NCBI GenBank assembly: GCA_039584255.1
Contig: JBDGYE010000035.1
Coordinates: 1-43,321, forward strand
Direction: 5' to 3'
Source: JBDGYE01 sp039584255
Lineage (GTDB): Bacteria; Gemmatimonadota; Gemmatimonadetes; Palauibacterales; Palauibacteraceae
DNA: 43,321 bases
Shown here: positions 29,929 through 37,756 of the stretch, in pieces
Numbering within the stretch: the first letter of the stretch is position 1
Layout of the letters: each line of letters begins with the position of its first letter
Translations under genes and position numbers: made by a program
Notes under the pieces: model-generated
Told to the model about the DNA's origin: nothing
Database searches by the model: none
The model's input: the letters and a program-made list of their open reading frames with translations, nothing else

Positions 29929-30993
29929 GTGGGATCGAACAGCGTTCTCATCGTGCGGCATGGTAAGGACCGAGCCCCTATGACGCCTTACCTGAGGGAG
30001 GCATTCGATCACGTGGCCGCGATCGATCCGGTGCTGGCCTCGCGTCTGGCCATCCATGAAACCGGCTCCCCGGTCTTCCGGCCCAACGGATTCCGGACAA
30101 TCCTGTTCCTGCTTCAGGATCCGTTGACGGAAGACCGCGAGAGCTGCTACGCGGAAGCCTATCGGATCGCGGGAGAGGCTCGGTCTAATGGCATGCGACT
30201 TCTCAATCCTCCCGACACGCTGGCCGAGCACTGCAAGAGCCGCACGGCGCGGTTGTGGCGGAAGGCGGGACTCCCGACTCCGGAAAGTTACCCTTGCGGG
30301 ACCGTTGCCGAGCTCAGAGACGTGGCTCGCAGAATCGGCGGGCCGGTCATCCTGCGGCCGGAACACGGTCACAGCCAGATCGGTGTTCGCTACTTCGCCG
30401 GCTTCGCAGAGGTCGACTCGTTCTCGGACGAAGGGGTCTCCATGCCGGGCATCGTGAGCCGTATGGTGGACACACGCGGCAGTTACCGGAAGACGAAGCC
30501 CGGGTCTGTCTTTGCAGAGTACTATCATCGCCGGCGCATGCTCGTGTTCGGCGATCTCGCAGTCCCTGGAAGTATGCTGTTCTCGGGTTATCCAGTGGTG
30601 GGCGCCCGCAACTCGACCTTCAGAGAAGAAAGGCGGCGTAGAAGGAAGATGAGGCGCTGGGTCCGGTCCGATCGTGTGAGCACCTGGACGGCTTTGCCGT
30701 TCGGCGCCAAACGTCATCTCCGCGAGGCCGTGATCGCCGAGGAGGAGTGGCGGAACGACCCTGCAGAAGAGGGTCATCTGGCGGTGCAGGCGGCTCGAGC
30801 GTTAGGTCTCGACTTCCTCGCCATCGACTACGCCACGATGGCGGACGGAAGCATACAGCTGTTCGAAGCGAACCCTTACCCGCTGATTTGGCGACGCGCA
30901 CAGGGTGACCTGAACCGGGAGAGGAAACTCGGCCGCGTCACCGACGAGACTTACGAGGCTCTGGGGCGATTCCTTCGCGCGCTGACCGTCTGA
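29929..30993 (+). CDS. ATP-grasp domain protein of unknown substrate
   Basis: A 354-residue protein of the ATP-grasp superfamily, whose members join a carboxylate to an amine or thiol using ATP. The N-terminal third (VLIVRHGKDRAPMTPYLREA) is variable. The grasp fold shows VILRPEHGHSQIGVRYFAGF (nucleotide loop, with Arg where Lys is common), SRMVDTRGSYRKTKPGSVFAEYY, and LDFLAIDYATMADGSIQLFEANPYPLIW. The last carries the metal-binding Glu and Asn. The GTG at 29929 has GGGAAG upstream. It is the first gene of the block and 103 bases before the KdnA-like gene in the same direction. A role in decorating the amino sugar is possible but untested. Confidence 0.75.
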   Translation: MGSNSVLIVRHGKDRAPMTPYLREAFDHVAAIDPVLASRLAIHETGSPVFRPNGFRTILFLLQDPLTEDRESCYAEAYRIAGEARSNGMRLLNPPDTLAEHCKSRTARLWRKAGLPTPESYPCGTVAELRDVARRIGGPVILRPEHGHSQIGVRYFAGFAEVDSFSDEGVSMPGIVSRMVDTRGSYRKTKPGSVFAEYYHRRRMLVFGDLAVPGSMLFSGYPVVGARNSTFREERRRRRKMRRWVRSDRVSTWTALPFGAKRHLREAVIAEEEWRNDPAEEGHLAVQAARALGLDFLAIDYATMADGSIQLFEANPYPLIWRRAQGDLNRERKLGRVTDETYEALGRFLRALTV

Positions 30994-31096
30994 GCGGTGG
31001 CGCGCGCGAGGAACTGGCGCGTAGACGCCTACCGGCTCCGGAAGCTAGGTTGCAGCGCTGTTAGCCAACATCTGGATCTCAGCCTCAGGACTGCCT

Positions 31097-32296
31097 ATGC
31101 CAGGGACTGAAGTCTTCGGCGCGGAGGAAAGAAAGGAAGTGATGGACGTGCTGGAGACAGGCGTCCTCTTCCGCTACGGCCACGAGCGCCTCCGCCGCGG
31201 CATGTGGAAGGCCCGGGAACTAGAGGACGAGGTCCGGCGCTTCACGGGCGCGCGGTACGCGCACGCGGTGTCGAGTGGCTCTACCGCGGTAGCCTGTGCC
31301 CTGGCGGGAGCAGGCATCGGACACGGCGACCGGGTCATCGTACCTCCGTTCACCTTCCTGGCCACTATCGAGGCCGTTCTGCTGGCGGGGGCGCTGCCTG
31401 TCTTCGCCGAGATAGACGAGACGCTGTGCCTGAGCGCGGACGGGATACGCGCCGCGGCCAGTCCCGAAACGAGAGCGGTGCTCCTGGTCCACATGTGCGG
31501 GGCGGCCGCCGATATGGAACCGATCCTGAACGTCTGCAGGAAGAACGATCTGGTGCTGGTGGAGGACGCAGGGCAGGCCCTGGGAGCCTTCCACGGTAGT
31601 ACCTCTGTCGGCCTGTTCGGAAAGACCGGCTGCTTCTCCTTCGACTTCTTCAAGATCACCACATGCGGCGAAGGCGGCGTGCTCATCACCGACGACGAGG
31701 AGGCGTATCGGCTCGCCGACACTTACTCGGACCACGGGCATGCACATGTGGGCGACAACCGAGGAATGGAGCCGCACCCGATCCTGGGCTTCAACTACCG
31801 CATCGGAGAGCTCAGCGCCGCCGTGGGCCTGGCTCAGATGAGGAAGCTCGAGTGGATGCGCGATCGGAAGAGGGAGAACAAGGCCATCCTCAAGAACCGC
31901 CTGGCAGAGGTGCCGGGGGTCACGTTCCGGAGAGTGCCAGATCCGGACGGTGACTCGGCGACCTTCCTGAACTTCTTCCTGCCCGATGCAGCCACGGCCG
32001 CCGCCGTGGTGGGCGAGCTTGGTCGAGAGGCGGTTCCGGGCGTCAACTACTGGTTCGAGAACATGTACCATTTCATCAACCAGTGGGATCACCTGAAGGA
32101 GCTTCGTTCGGCCGCGCCGCTGGCGATTCACGCGCTCGGAGCCCCGCAGGACTATTCGGCGCTCCAGCTGCCGCGGTCGCAGGAGGTGATCGGACGTCTC
32201 ATATCACTCGGCATCCGTTGCACCTGGGAGAGTAGCGAGGTGGAGGACGTTGGCGATCGGCTGGTGCGGGCGGTGGGCCGCGCGCTGCGGGGATGA
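31097..32296 (+). CDS. kdnA: DegT/DnrJ aminotransferase, KdnA-like
   Basis: A 399-residue PLP aminotransferase of the DegT/DnrJ/EryC1 sugar family. Markers are YAHAVSSGSTAVACALAG, DRVIVPPFTFLATIEAVLLAG, VLVEDAGQALGAF, and FSFDFFKITTCGEGGVLIT with the Schiff-base lysine at about residue 195, then LGFNYRIGELSAAVGLAQM. The N-terminal GVLFRYGHERLRRGMWKARELE is a feature I associate with the KdnA group, which aminates 8-oxo-Kdo to Kdo8N in Shewanella. The symbol rests mainly on the neighbours: a KdnB-like oxidase overlaps it (ATGA), followed by KdsA and a KdsC-like phosphatase. General aminosugar synthesis is the alternative. Confidence 0.8.
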   Translation: MPGTEVFGAEERKEVMDVLETGVLFRYGHERLRRGMWKARELEDEVRRFTGARYAHAVSSGSTAVACALAGAGIGHGDRVIVPPFTFLATIEAVLLAGALPVFAEIDETLCLSADGIRAAASPETRAVLLVHMCGAAADMEPILNVCRKNDLVLVEDAGQALGAFHGSTSVGLFGKTGCFSFDFFKITTCGEGGVLITDDEEAYRLADTYSDHGHAHVGDNRGMEPHPILGFNYRIGELSAAVGLAQMRKLEWMRDRKRENKAILKNRLAEVPGVTFRRVPDPDGDSATFLNFFLPDAATAAAVVGELGREAVPGVNYWFENMYHFINQWDHLKELRSAAPLAIHALGAPQDYSALQLPRSQEVIGRLISLGIRCTWESSEVEDVGDRLVRAVGRALRG

Positions 32297-33402
32297 GAGG
32301 TCCGTCGGGAGCTGCGAGCGGCATGCACAGGAACATCCCGAACGTCCGAAACCTGGTCTACGGCCGGGGCAGCTTCGACGCCCTTGGCGAAGTTTTGGCG
32401 CCACACCGCCGAGAGAACGACGGCGTCATGGTCTTCCTGATCGACGACTTCTTCGAGGAGCGGGACCTGACGGACCGACTACCGGCTGCCGCGAAGGACT
32501 GGGTCGCTTTCATAGACGCGAGTCACGACGAGCCCAAGACCGGGCAGGTGGACCGCCTCCGCGATGACATCGTGTCCGAGGCGGGGCTGCCGGCCGGCGT
32601 CGTCGGTATCGGCGGCGGGAGCGTAATGGACCTCGCCAAGGCGCTGGCCGTGATGCTTACGCACGAGGGATCTTCGGCCAGCTACCAGGGACTGAACCTC
32701 GCAGAGCGACCCGGAGTGTACCATTGCGGTGTCCCAACGATATCTGGCACAGGTGCCGAAGTCTCGATGACCGCCGTGCTCACGGGTCCCGAGAAGAAGC
32801 TCGGCATCAAGTGCGAGTGGACGCCGTTCGACCAGCTCGTGCTTGATCCGGAGCTCCCCGCGACCGTTCCGAAGGACCACTGGTTCTACACGGGGATGGA
32901 CTGCTACATCCATTGCGTCGAGTCGGAGTCGGGCCGGTTCTTCAATACCTTCAGCAAGGCGTACTGCGAAGGGGCCCTTGGACTGTGCCGCGAAGTGTTC
33001 CTGGGCGAGGAGAGCGGACGCTCGGCGGAAAACGACGAGAGGCTCATGGTGGCGTCGCTGTTCGGCGGTCTCAGCCTGACCTACTCGGAGGTGGGGATCT
33101 GTCACGCCATCTCCTACGGGCTGTCCTACGTCCTGGGTACGCGACACGGCATCGCGAACTGTATGGCCTTCCGGCAGCTGCCCGAGTTCTATCCGCGGGA
33201 AGTGGACGAGTTCGAGGCTATGATCGAGCGGCATCGCATCGAGCTGCCCGAGAACGTGTCGGCCGGATGGTCCGACGCCGAGATGGCGCGGATGGCGGAA
33301 GTCGCGCTGGCCCTGGAGCACATGTGGAGCCACGCGCTCGGCGAAGACTGGCGCGACCGGGTCGACCTGGATCGGGTAAGAGAACTCTACCTCCGCTTGT
33401 GA
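32293..33402 (+). CDS. kdnB: iron-containing alcohol dehydrogenase, KdnB-like 3-deoxy-octulosonate 8-oxidase
   Basis: A 369-residue group III (iron-dependent) alcohol dehydrogenase. It has RNLVYGRGSFDALGEVL, the NAD-loop VVGIGGGSVMDLAKALAVM, VPTISGTGAEVSMTAVL, GIKCEWTPFDQLVLDPEL and the metal-binding segments GMDCYIHCVES (Asp), EVGICHAISYGLSYVLGTRHGIANC (two His). In Shewanella KdnB oxidises the C8 hydroxyl of Kdo to an aldehyde, which KdnA aminates. The adjacent KdnA-like gene supports this role. The ATG at 32293 overlaps the kdnA stop; an ATG at 32323 (MHRNIPNV) is also plausible and closer to the domain start. Confidence 0.8.
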   Translation: MRGPSGAASGMHRNIPNVRNLVYGRGSFDALGEVLAPHRRENDGVMVFLIDDFFEERDLTDRLPAAAKDWVAFIDASHDEPKTGQVDRLRDDIVSEAGLPAGVVGIGGGSVMDLAKALAVMLTHEGSSASYQGLNLAERPGVYHCGVPTISGTGAEVSMTAVLTGPEKKLGIKCEWTPFDQLVLDPELPATVPKDHWFYTGMDCYIHCVESESGRFFNTFSKAYCEGALGLCREVFLGEESGRSAENDERLMVASLFGGLSLTYSEVGICHAISYGLSYVLGTRHGIANCMAFRQLPEFYPREVDEFEAMIERHRIELPENVSAGWSDAEMARMAEVALALEHMWSHALGEDWRDRVDLDRVRELYLRL

Positions 33403-33411
33403 CGATCACAG

Positions 33412-34251
33412 ATGGCTGAGCGGCGAGTACAGATCGGCGATATCGAGTGCGGGAGCGAGGGGCTCTTCCTGATCTCGGGGCCCTGTGTCATCGAGGGTGA
33501 AGCGGTGGCTCTTCGCACGGCCCAAGAGCTGGCCAGCGTATCCGAGAGGCTCGGGATTCCGGTCATCTACAAGTCCTCGTTCGCAAAGGACAACCGCAGC
33601 TCCCTGGATTACTACGAGGGCCCGGGGCTCGAGGAGGGGCTTCCGATCCTTGCGAAGGTCAGGGAGGAGTTCGGGTTCCCGATCCTCTCCGACGTTCACC
33701 AGCCGACGCAGGCGGCCCCCGCCGCCGAAGTGCTGGACGTCCTCCAGATACCGGCATACCTCTGCATGCAGACCGAGCTGGTCGTGGCAGCGGCGGACAC
33801 GGGGCGAGCGGTCAATCTGAAGCACGGCCAGTTCCTCGCTCCCGAGAACATGACCCGGCCGGTGCAGAAGGTGCTCGACCGGGGCAACGAACGCATCATG
33901 CTCACGGAGCGGGGCTACACGTTCGGGTACAACGATCTCGTGGTCGACCCGCGGTCCTTCCAGCACCTGCGTTCCACGGGCTTCCCGGTGGTGTTCGACA
34001 TCACGCACTCTATACGCCGCTATGGGACACCCAGCGCAGACCCTGCAGGGGCCGCCAGGGAGTTCCTGCACACCATTGCCAGAGCGGGCGTCGCCGCGGG
34101 GGTGGACGGGCTGTTCGTCGAGACGCACCCGGACCCGGACCAGGCGCTCTGTGACGCGGCGAGCCAGCTGTGTGTGTTCGATCTCGAGGCCTTTCTCAAA
34201 CCGCTTATCGAGATCCACGAGGTGGAAGTGTCCTATCGGAAACAGGGTTGA
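33412..34251 (+). CDS. kdsA: 3-deoxy-8-phosphooctulonate (Kdo-8-phosphate) synthase, metal-dependent type
   Basis: A 279-residue KdsA, which condenses arabinose 5-phosphate with phosphoenolpyruvate to give Kdo 8-phosphate. Features are FLISGPCVIEGEAVAL, IYKSSFAKDNRSSLDYYEGPG, FPILSDVHQPTQAAPAAEVLDVLQIPAYLCMQTEL, NLKHGQFLAPENM, MLTERGYTFGYNDLVVD, VVFDITHSIRRYG and FVETHPDPDQALCDAASQL. Cysteine 25 in SGPC lies where Aquifex-type, metal-dependent enzymes have a metal ligand and E. coli KdsA has Asn. The later His, Glu and Asp ligands are also visible. It starts nine bases after kdnB. Confidence 0.95.
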   Translation: MAERRVQIGDIECGSEGLFLISGPCVIEGEAVALRTAQELASVSERLGIPVIYKSSFAKDNRSSLDYYEGPGLEEGLPILAKVREEFGFPILSDVHQPTQAAPAAEVLDVLQIPAYLCMQTELVVAAADTGRAVNLKHGQFLAPENMTRPVQKVLDRGNERIMLTERGYTFGYNDLVVDPRSFQHLRSTGFPVVFDITHSIRRYGTPSADPAGAAREFLHTIARAGVAAGVDGLFVETHPDPDQALCDAASQLCVFDLEAFLKPLIEIHEVEVSYRKQG

Positions 34252-34257
34252 GCGAAG

Positions 34258-35262
34258 ATGGAGCTATACCTGGACAGCGCGAACCTGTCGGAGATCGAGG
34301 AGGCGTTCCAGCTCGGTTTCATCACCGGACTCACCACCACTCCCAGCTTTATGCACCGTCACGGCGTGGCGGACGTGGATGGGCTTTTGGTCAAGCTGGC
34401 GGGGATCGTGCCCGTCTTGCAGGTCGAGGCCCTGGGAGAGACGGCGGACGAGATATGTGGCGAGGCCAGGCGGCATCTGGAGATCGGCCTCGACCGGGAA
34501 CGGACCGTGTTCAAGATCCCGGTCTCTCTGGAAGGGGTGAGGGCCTGCCGCCGTCTCGCCGACGACGGAATCCGGGTCAACGTTCACCTGGTCTACACAC
34601 TCCCGCAGGCCTACATGGCCATGCAGGCCGGCGCCGAGTACGTATGCCCGCTCGTGGGGCGCCTCCAGGACCAGGGCCACGATGCGCTCGCGCTTATCGA
34701 GCAGAGCGTGGCAGCGGTGCACCGATACGGCTATCCCACGAAGGTGATGTTTTCTTCCGTCCGCCACGTCGAGCACGTGCGGAACGCCATCAACCTGGGA
34801 GCGCACGCCGTCACTGTGCCATATCAGATACTCACCCGTCTCACCGAGAACACGTTCACGGCCGTGGGCACGGACCAGTTCCGCGTCCACACGCGCCTCG
34901 TCACCAAGACCGTCGGAGAAGTAATCAGCAGCGTGAACCCGCTAGTGGAGGAGGCCGCGGATCTGCAGCAGGCCATCGTCAAGATGACCGAGTGCGGCTT
35001 CGGTTGTGTCACTGTTATCGACGGAGCGGGAGGCGTAAGAGGAGTGTTCACGGACGGGGATCTCCGGCGGTTGCTGGAGCGAGAGGGACGTGACGTCCTG
35101 TCGCACCGGATGTCGGACTTCGACTACAAGGACCCCATTTCGATCGAGGCCGGCGCCAGGCTGACCGAAGCCAGTGAGCTCTTCCACCGGCACAAGGTGG
35201 ACACGCTGTTGGTGACCGAGAAGGGGAAGCCGGTGGGCATGCTCGACATTCAGGACCTCTAA
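34258..35262 (+). CDS. transaldolase/fructose-6-phosphate-aldolase domain fused to KdsD-like CBS pair
   Basis: A 334-residue fusion. Residues 1-213 are a class I aldolase of the TalC/FSA branch: MELYLDSANLSEIEEAF (Asp6), Gln55, TVFKIPVS with the Schiff-base Lys86, AGAEYVCPLVGRL (phosphate-site Arg135). Residues 214-334 are two CBS domains; the first carries GVFTDGDLRRL (262-272), nearly identical in pattern to E. coli KdsD, and the second ends PVGMLDIQDL. Compared with E. coli FSA, the usual Asn28 is Thr28, Thr109 is His110 and Tyr131 is Leu132, so chemistry or specificity has shifted. It lies between kdsA (6 bases) and the KdsC-like gene, where a KdsD would be expected. I infer a link to arabinose 5-phosphate supply, either catalytic or regulatory. 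Confidence 0.75.
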   Translation: MELYLDSANLSEIEEAFQLGFITGLTTTPSFMHRHGVADVDGLLVKLAGIVPVLQVEALGETADEICGEARRHLEIGLDRERTVFKIPVSLEGVRACRRLADDGIRVNVHLVYTLPQAYMAMQAGAEYVCPLVGRLQDQGHDALALIEQSVAAVHRYGYPTKVMFSSVRHVEHVRNAINLGAHAVTVPYQILTRLTENTFTAVGTDQFRVHTRLVTKTVGEVISSVNPLVEEAADLQQAIVKMTECGFGCVTVIDGAGGVRGVFTDGDLRRLLEREGRDVLSHRMSDFDYKDPISIEAGARLTEASELFHRHKVDTLLVTEKGKPVGMLDIQDL

Positions 35263-35269
35263 CCTGCCT

Positions 35270-35983
35270 GTGAGCGTGGCCGGTATCGTGGAGCTGTTCG
35301 AGAGCGGCGGCGGCGTCTTTCTGACGCCGGCCGAGCGCATCCGCGAGACACTGGTCGGGATCAATGCGCTCGTCTTCGATTGGGACGGCGTCTTCAACGA
35401 CGGTAGCAAGGGCGAGGGAGCCCCCAGCTCGTTCTCAGAGCTGGATTCGATGGGAACCAACCTGCTCCGTTTCGGCTGGTGGCTGAGGAACGAGGGCCGA
35501 CTTCCGCTAGTCGCGATCGTGACCGGCCAGGACAACCCGACGGCCAGGATTCTGGCAGCCAGGGAACGGTTTCAGGCCGTGTACAGCGGATTCCTGGACA
35601 AGGGACTGGCGCTCGACCACCTGGAGAGCCATTTCGGGATCGAGCCGGAACGGGTGGCGTACTGCTTCGATGACGTTCTCGACCTGTCGGTGGCCGATCG
35701 GTGCGGATTACGATTCCTGGTACGAAGCGCCGGGTCACCCCTGCTTCTGGACTACGTCCGTGACGAGGGTCTCGCCGACTACGTCACCGCCTCTCGCGGC
35801 GGGCAGGGAGCGGTTCGAGAGGTCTCTGAGCTACTGCTCGGGCTGGAAGGTCTCTACGGGCAAGTCGTGGGGGAGCGCTCCGCGCACACCGACCTATACG
35901 CTACCTACCTCGCGCAGCGCAACGCGAACGAGAGCCGGGTGTTCCGATCTTGCCCTGGTGGGGAGGGCGTTGAGCAGGACTAG
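35270..35983 (+). CDS. HAD-superfamily phosphatase, KdsC-like
   Basis: A 237-residue HAD hydrolase that resembles 3-deoxy-octulosonate-8-phosphate phosphatase KdsC. It has LVFDWDGVFNDGSKG (motif I DxD), VAIVTGQDNPTARILA (motif II Thr), GFLDKGLALDHL (Lys), RVAYCFDDVLDLSVADRCGL (motif IV) and the C-terminal SRGGQGAVREVSELLLG found in KdsC. It would make free Kdo from Kdo 8-phosphate, before oxidation and amination. It is longer than KdsC by an N-terminal extension and a C-terminal tail (YLAQRNANESRVF...). The GTG at 35270 follows the fusion gene by 7 bases; a GTG at 35276 is possible. It is the last gene of the block. Confidence 0.8.
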   Translation: MSVAGIVELFESGGGVFLTPAERIRETLVGINALVFDWDGVFNDGSKGEGAPSSFSELDSMGTNLLRFGWWLRNEGRLPLVAIVTGQDNPTARILAARERFQAVYSGFLDKGLALDHLESHFGIEPERVAYCFDDVLDLSVADRCGLRFLVRSAGSPLLLDYVRDEGLADYVTASRGGQGAVREVSELLLGLEGLYGQVVGERSAHTDLYATYLAQRNANESRVFRSCPGGEGVEQD

Positions 35984-36068
35984 CTCTCAGTGTCGACGCA
36001 AACCGAGAACGCGCGATGGGCCCGCTCGGTGACTCTCCCCCGCCTTCGCGACCGCCGTCGACAGGCTG

Positions 36069-36788
36069 TCAGTCCGCGAGCTCGGCGCGAATCCGCTCCA
36101 GAGCCTCGTCCGGGTGCGGCGCCCGAGTAATGGCCCGGCCCACTACCAGATAGTCGGCACCCGCCGCCCTGGCCACCGCCGGGGTCGCCACGCGCTTCTG
36201 GTCGTGCGTTTCGTCTCCGACGAGCCGGATTCCCGGGGTGACGACCAGAAAACTCTCTCCACACGCCAGCTTGATGGCCCGACACTCGGCTACCGACGAG
36301 ACGGCCCCGTCGATTCCGGTTTCACGTGCCAGCCCGGCGAGCCGGCCCACGGCGTCCTCCACGCGGCTGCCCGGTCCCATGATCGGGACGAGGGAGTCGT
36401 CGTCGAGAGAAGTGAGGACCGTTATGGCCAGGAGACGCAGCCCGCTTCCATCGCTGCGGCTATCCTCAGCGGCGCCGGACGCAGCCCGCAGCATAGACTC
36501 TCCGCCGGCCGCGTGCACCGTCAGCAGGCGTACACCCAGGTCGGCGGCAGCCCTGATGGCACCGGACACCGTGTTGGGGATGTCGTGCAATTTCAGATCC
36601 AGAAAGACATGGCGACCGTCCTCGACCAGCCGCTCCACGATCGGCGGACCGGCACGGGTGAACAGCTCGAGACCCACCTTGTACCACGTGCCCTCCGGCA
36701 GACCCCGTACGAGCTCCAGGGCCTCCGCTGGCGCCGGGAAGTCGAGCGCCACTATCACCTCGGGCACGCGCTGGCCGCTGTCGTTCAC
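36069..36788 (-). CDS. pyrF: orotidine 5'-phosphate decarboxylase
   Basis: A 239-residue OMP decarboxylase, the last step of UMP synthesis. It shows VIVALDFPAPAEALELV, WYKVGLELFTRAGP, the catalytic HVFLDLKLHDIPNTV (Asp-x-Lys-x-x-Asp) near residue 62, LLTVHAAGG, VVTPGIRLVGDETHDQKRVATPA and ADYLVVGRAITRAPHP. The GTG at 36788 is preceded by GGGAGG at a 9-base distance and fits the family start. It is third in the pyrK-pyrD-pyrF operon, 26 bases after pyrD. Confidence 0.96.
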   Translation of the reverse strand: MNDSGQRVPEVIVALDFPAPAEALELVRGLPEGTWYKVGLELFTRAGPPIVERLVEDGRHVFLDLKLHDIPNTVSGAIRAAADLGVRLLTVHAAGGESMLRAASGAAEDSRSDGSGLRLLAITVLTSLDDDSLVPIMGPGSRVEDAVGRLAGLARETGIDGAVSSVAECRAIKLACGESFLVVTPGIRLVGDETHDQKRVATPAVARAAGADYLVVGRAITRAPHPDEALERIRAELAD

Positions 36789-36814
36789 GGGATCACCCTC
36801 CCTGAGGTCGATTC

Positions 36815-37756
36815 TCAGACGGTGCTGAGCCCCGGACGCTCCGGGATCTCGAGACCACCGACAACAGCGGAGAGGTCGGGCGTCCCGTGCCGCCCCAGCC
36901 AATCGTCGATTCCCTCGTGCACCTCCATCGCGACCGCCGGATCGACGAACAGCGCGGTGCCGATCTGCACGAGGCACGCCCCCGCCATCATGTATTGCAG
37001 GGCATCCGCCGCGGAGCGGATACCTCCGATCCCGATCACGGGGATCGAGACGCAACCGGCCGCCCGCCAGGCGGCGTAGACACCCATGGGAAGAATCGCA
37101 GGACCACTCACTCCGCCGGTGACGTTCCCGATGACCGGGCGTCTGCGCTCGACGTCGATCAGCATTCCCGGGAAGGTGTTTATGGCACTCAGCCCGTCGG
37201 CTCCGCTCTCTTCGCAGATGCGCGCGTAGAAGCCCACGTCCGGCACGTTCGGCGTCAGCTTGACAACCAGCGGCCGCTCCGTGAGGCCGCGGAGCCGGGC
37301 CACGAGCTCCGAGAGCGCGACGGGGTCGGTGCCGAACAGGGTTCCGCCCTCCACGTTGGGGCAGGATACGTTGATCTCGTAGCCGAGAAAGCCGTCGTCC
37401 GCGTCGAGGCCGGAGACCACGGCGGCAAAATCGTCCTGGGTGCGCCCGACCACGTTCACGAAGACCTTCGCCCGGTGCAGATTGTCGCGGAGCCACGGGA
37501 GTTTCTCGACCCGGAAGGCGTCCAGGCCGACGTTCTGCAGGCCGATGGCGTTGATCATGCCGCCCGGTGTCTCCGCGATGCGATGCGGGGCGTTGCCCGG
37601 CCGTGGCTCGAGGCTGACCGCCTTCGTGACCAGCCCGCCCAGCTCATCCAGCGGGATGAGGTCGGAGTACTCGTCGCCGTACCCGCAGGTGCCAGATGCA
37701 AGGAGCACGGGGCTCTGGAACTCGGCGCCGAAGACGGTCTGGCTCAGACTCGCCAT
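36815..37756 (-). CDS. pyrD: dihydroorotate dehydrogenase, catalytic subunit (class 1B)
   Basis: A 313-residue FMN-containing class 1B catalytic subunit that oxidises dihydroorotate to orotate. Segments include FQSPVLLASGTCGYG, GLVTKAVSLEPRPGNAPHRIAETPGGMINAIGLQNVG, LGYEINVSCPNVEGGTLFG (catalytic Cys where class 1A/1B have Cys and class 2 has Ser), LVVKLTPNVPD, INTFPGMLIDVERRRPV, GGVSGPAILPMGVYAAW and IPVIGIGGIRSAADALQYMMAGA. The ATG at 37756 overlaps the pyrK 3' end by 13 bases. Together with PyrK it uses NAD+. Confidence 0.96.
   Translation of the reverse strand: MASLSQTVFGAEFQSPVLLASGTCGYGDEYSDLIPLDELGGLVTKAVSLEPRPGNAPHRIAETPGGMINAIGLQNVGLDAFRVEKLPWLRDNLHRAKVFVNVVGRTQDDFAAVVSGLDADDGFLGYEINVSCPNVEGGTLFGTDPVALSELVARLRGLTERPLVVKLTPNVPDVGFYARICEESGADGLSAINTFPGMLIDVERRRPVIGNVTGGVSGPAILPMGVYAAWRAAGCVSIPVIGIGGIRSAADALQYMMAGACLVQIGTALFVDPAVAMEVHEGIDDWLGRHGTPDLSAVVGGLEIPERPGLSTV

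Noticed and set aside
36789..37496. N-terminal extension of pyrF
   Set aside because: It reads through pyrD in the wrong frame and is Arg/Gly-rich; the GTG at 36788 has a good ribosome site and fits the family.
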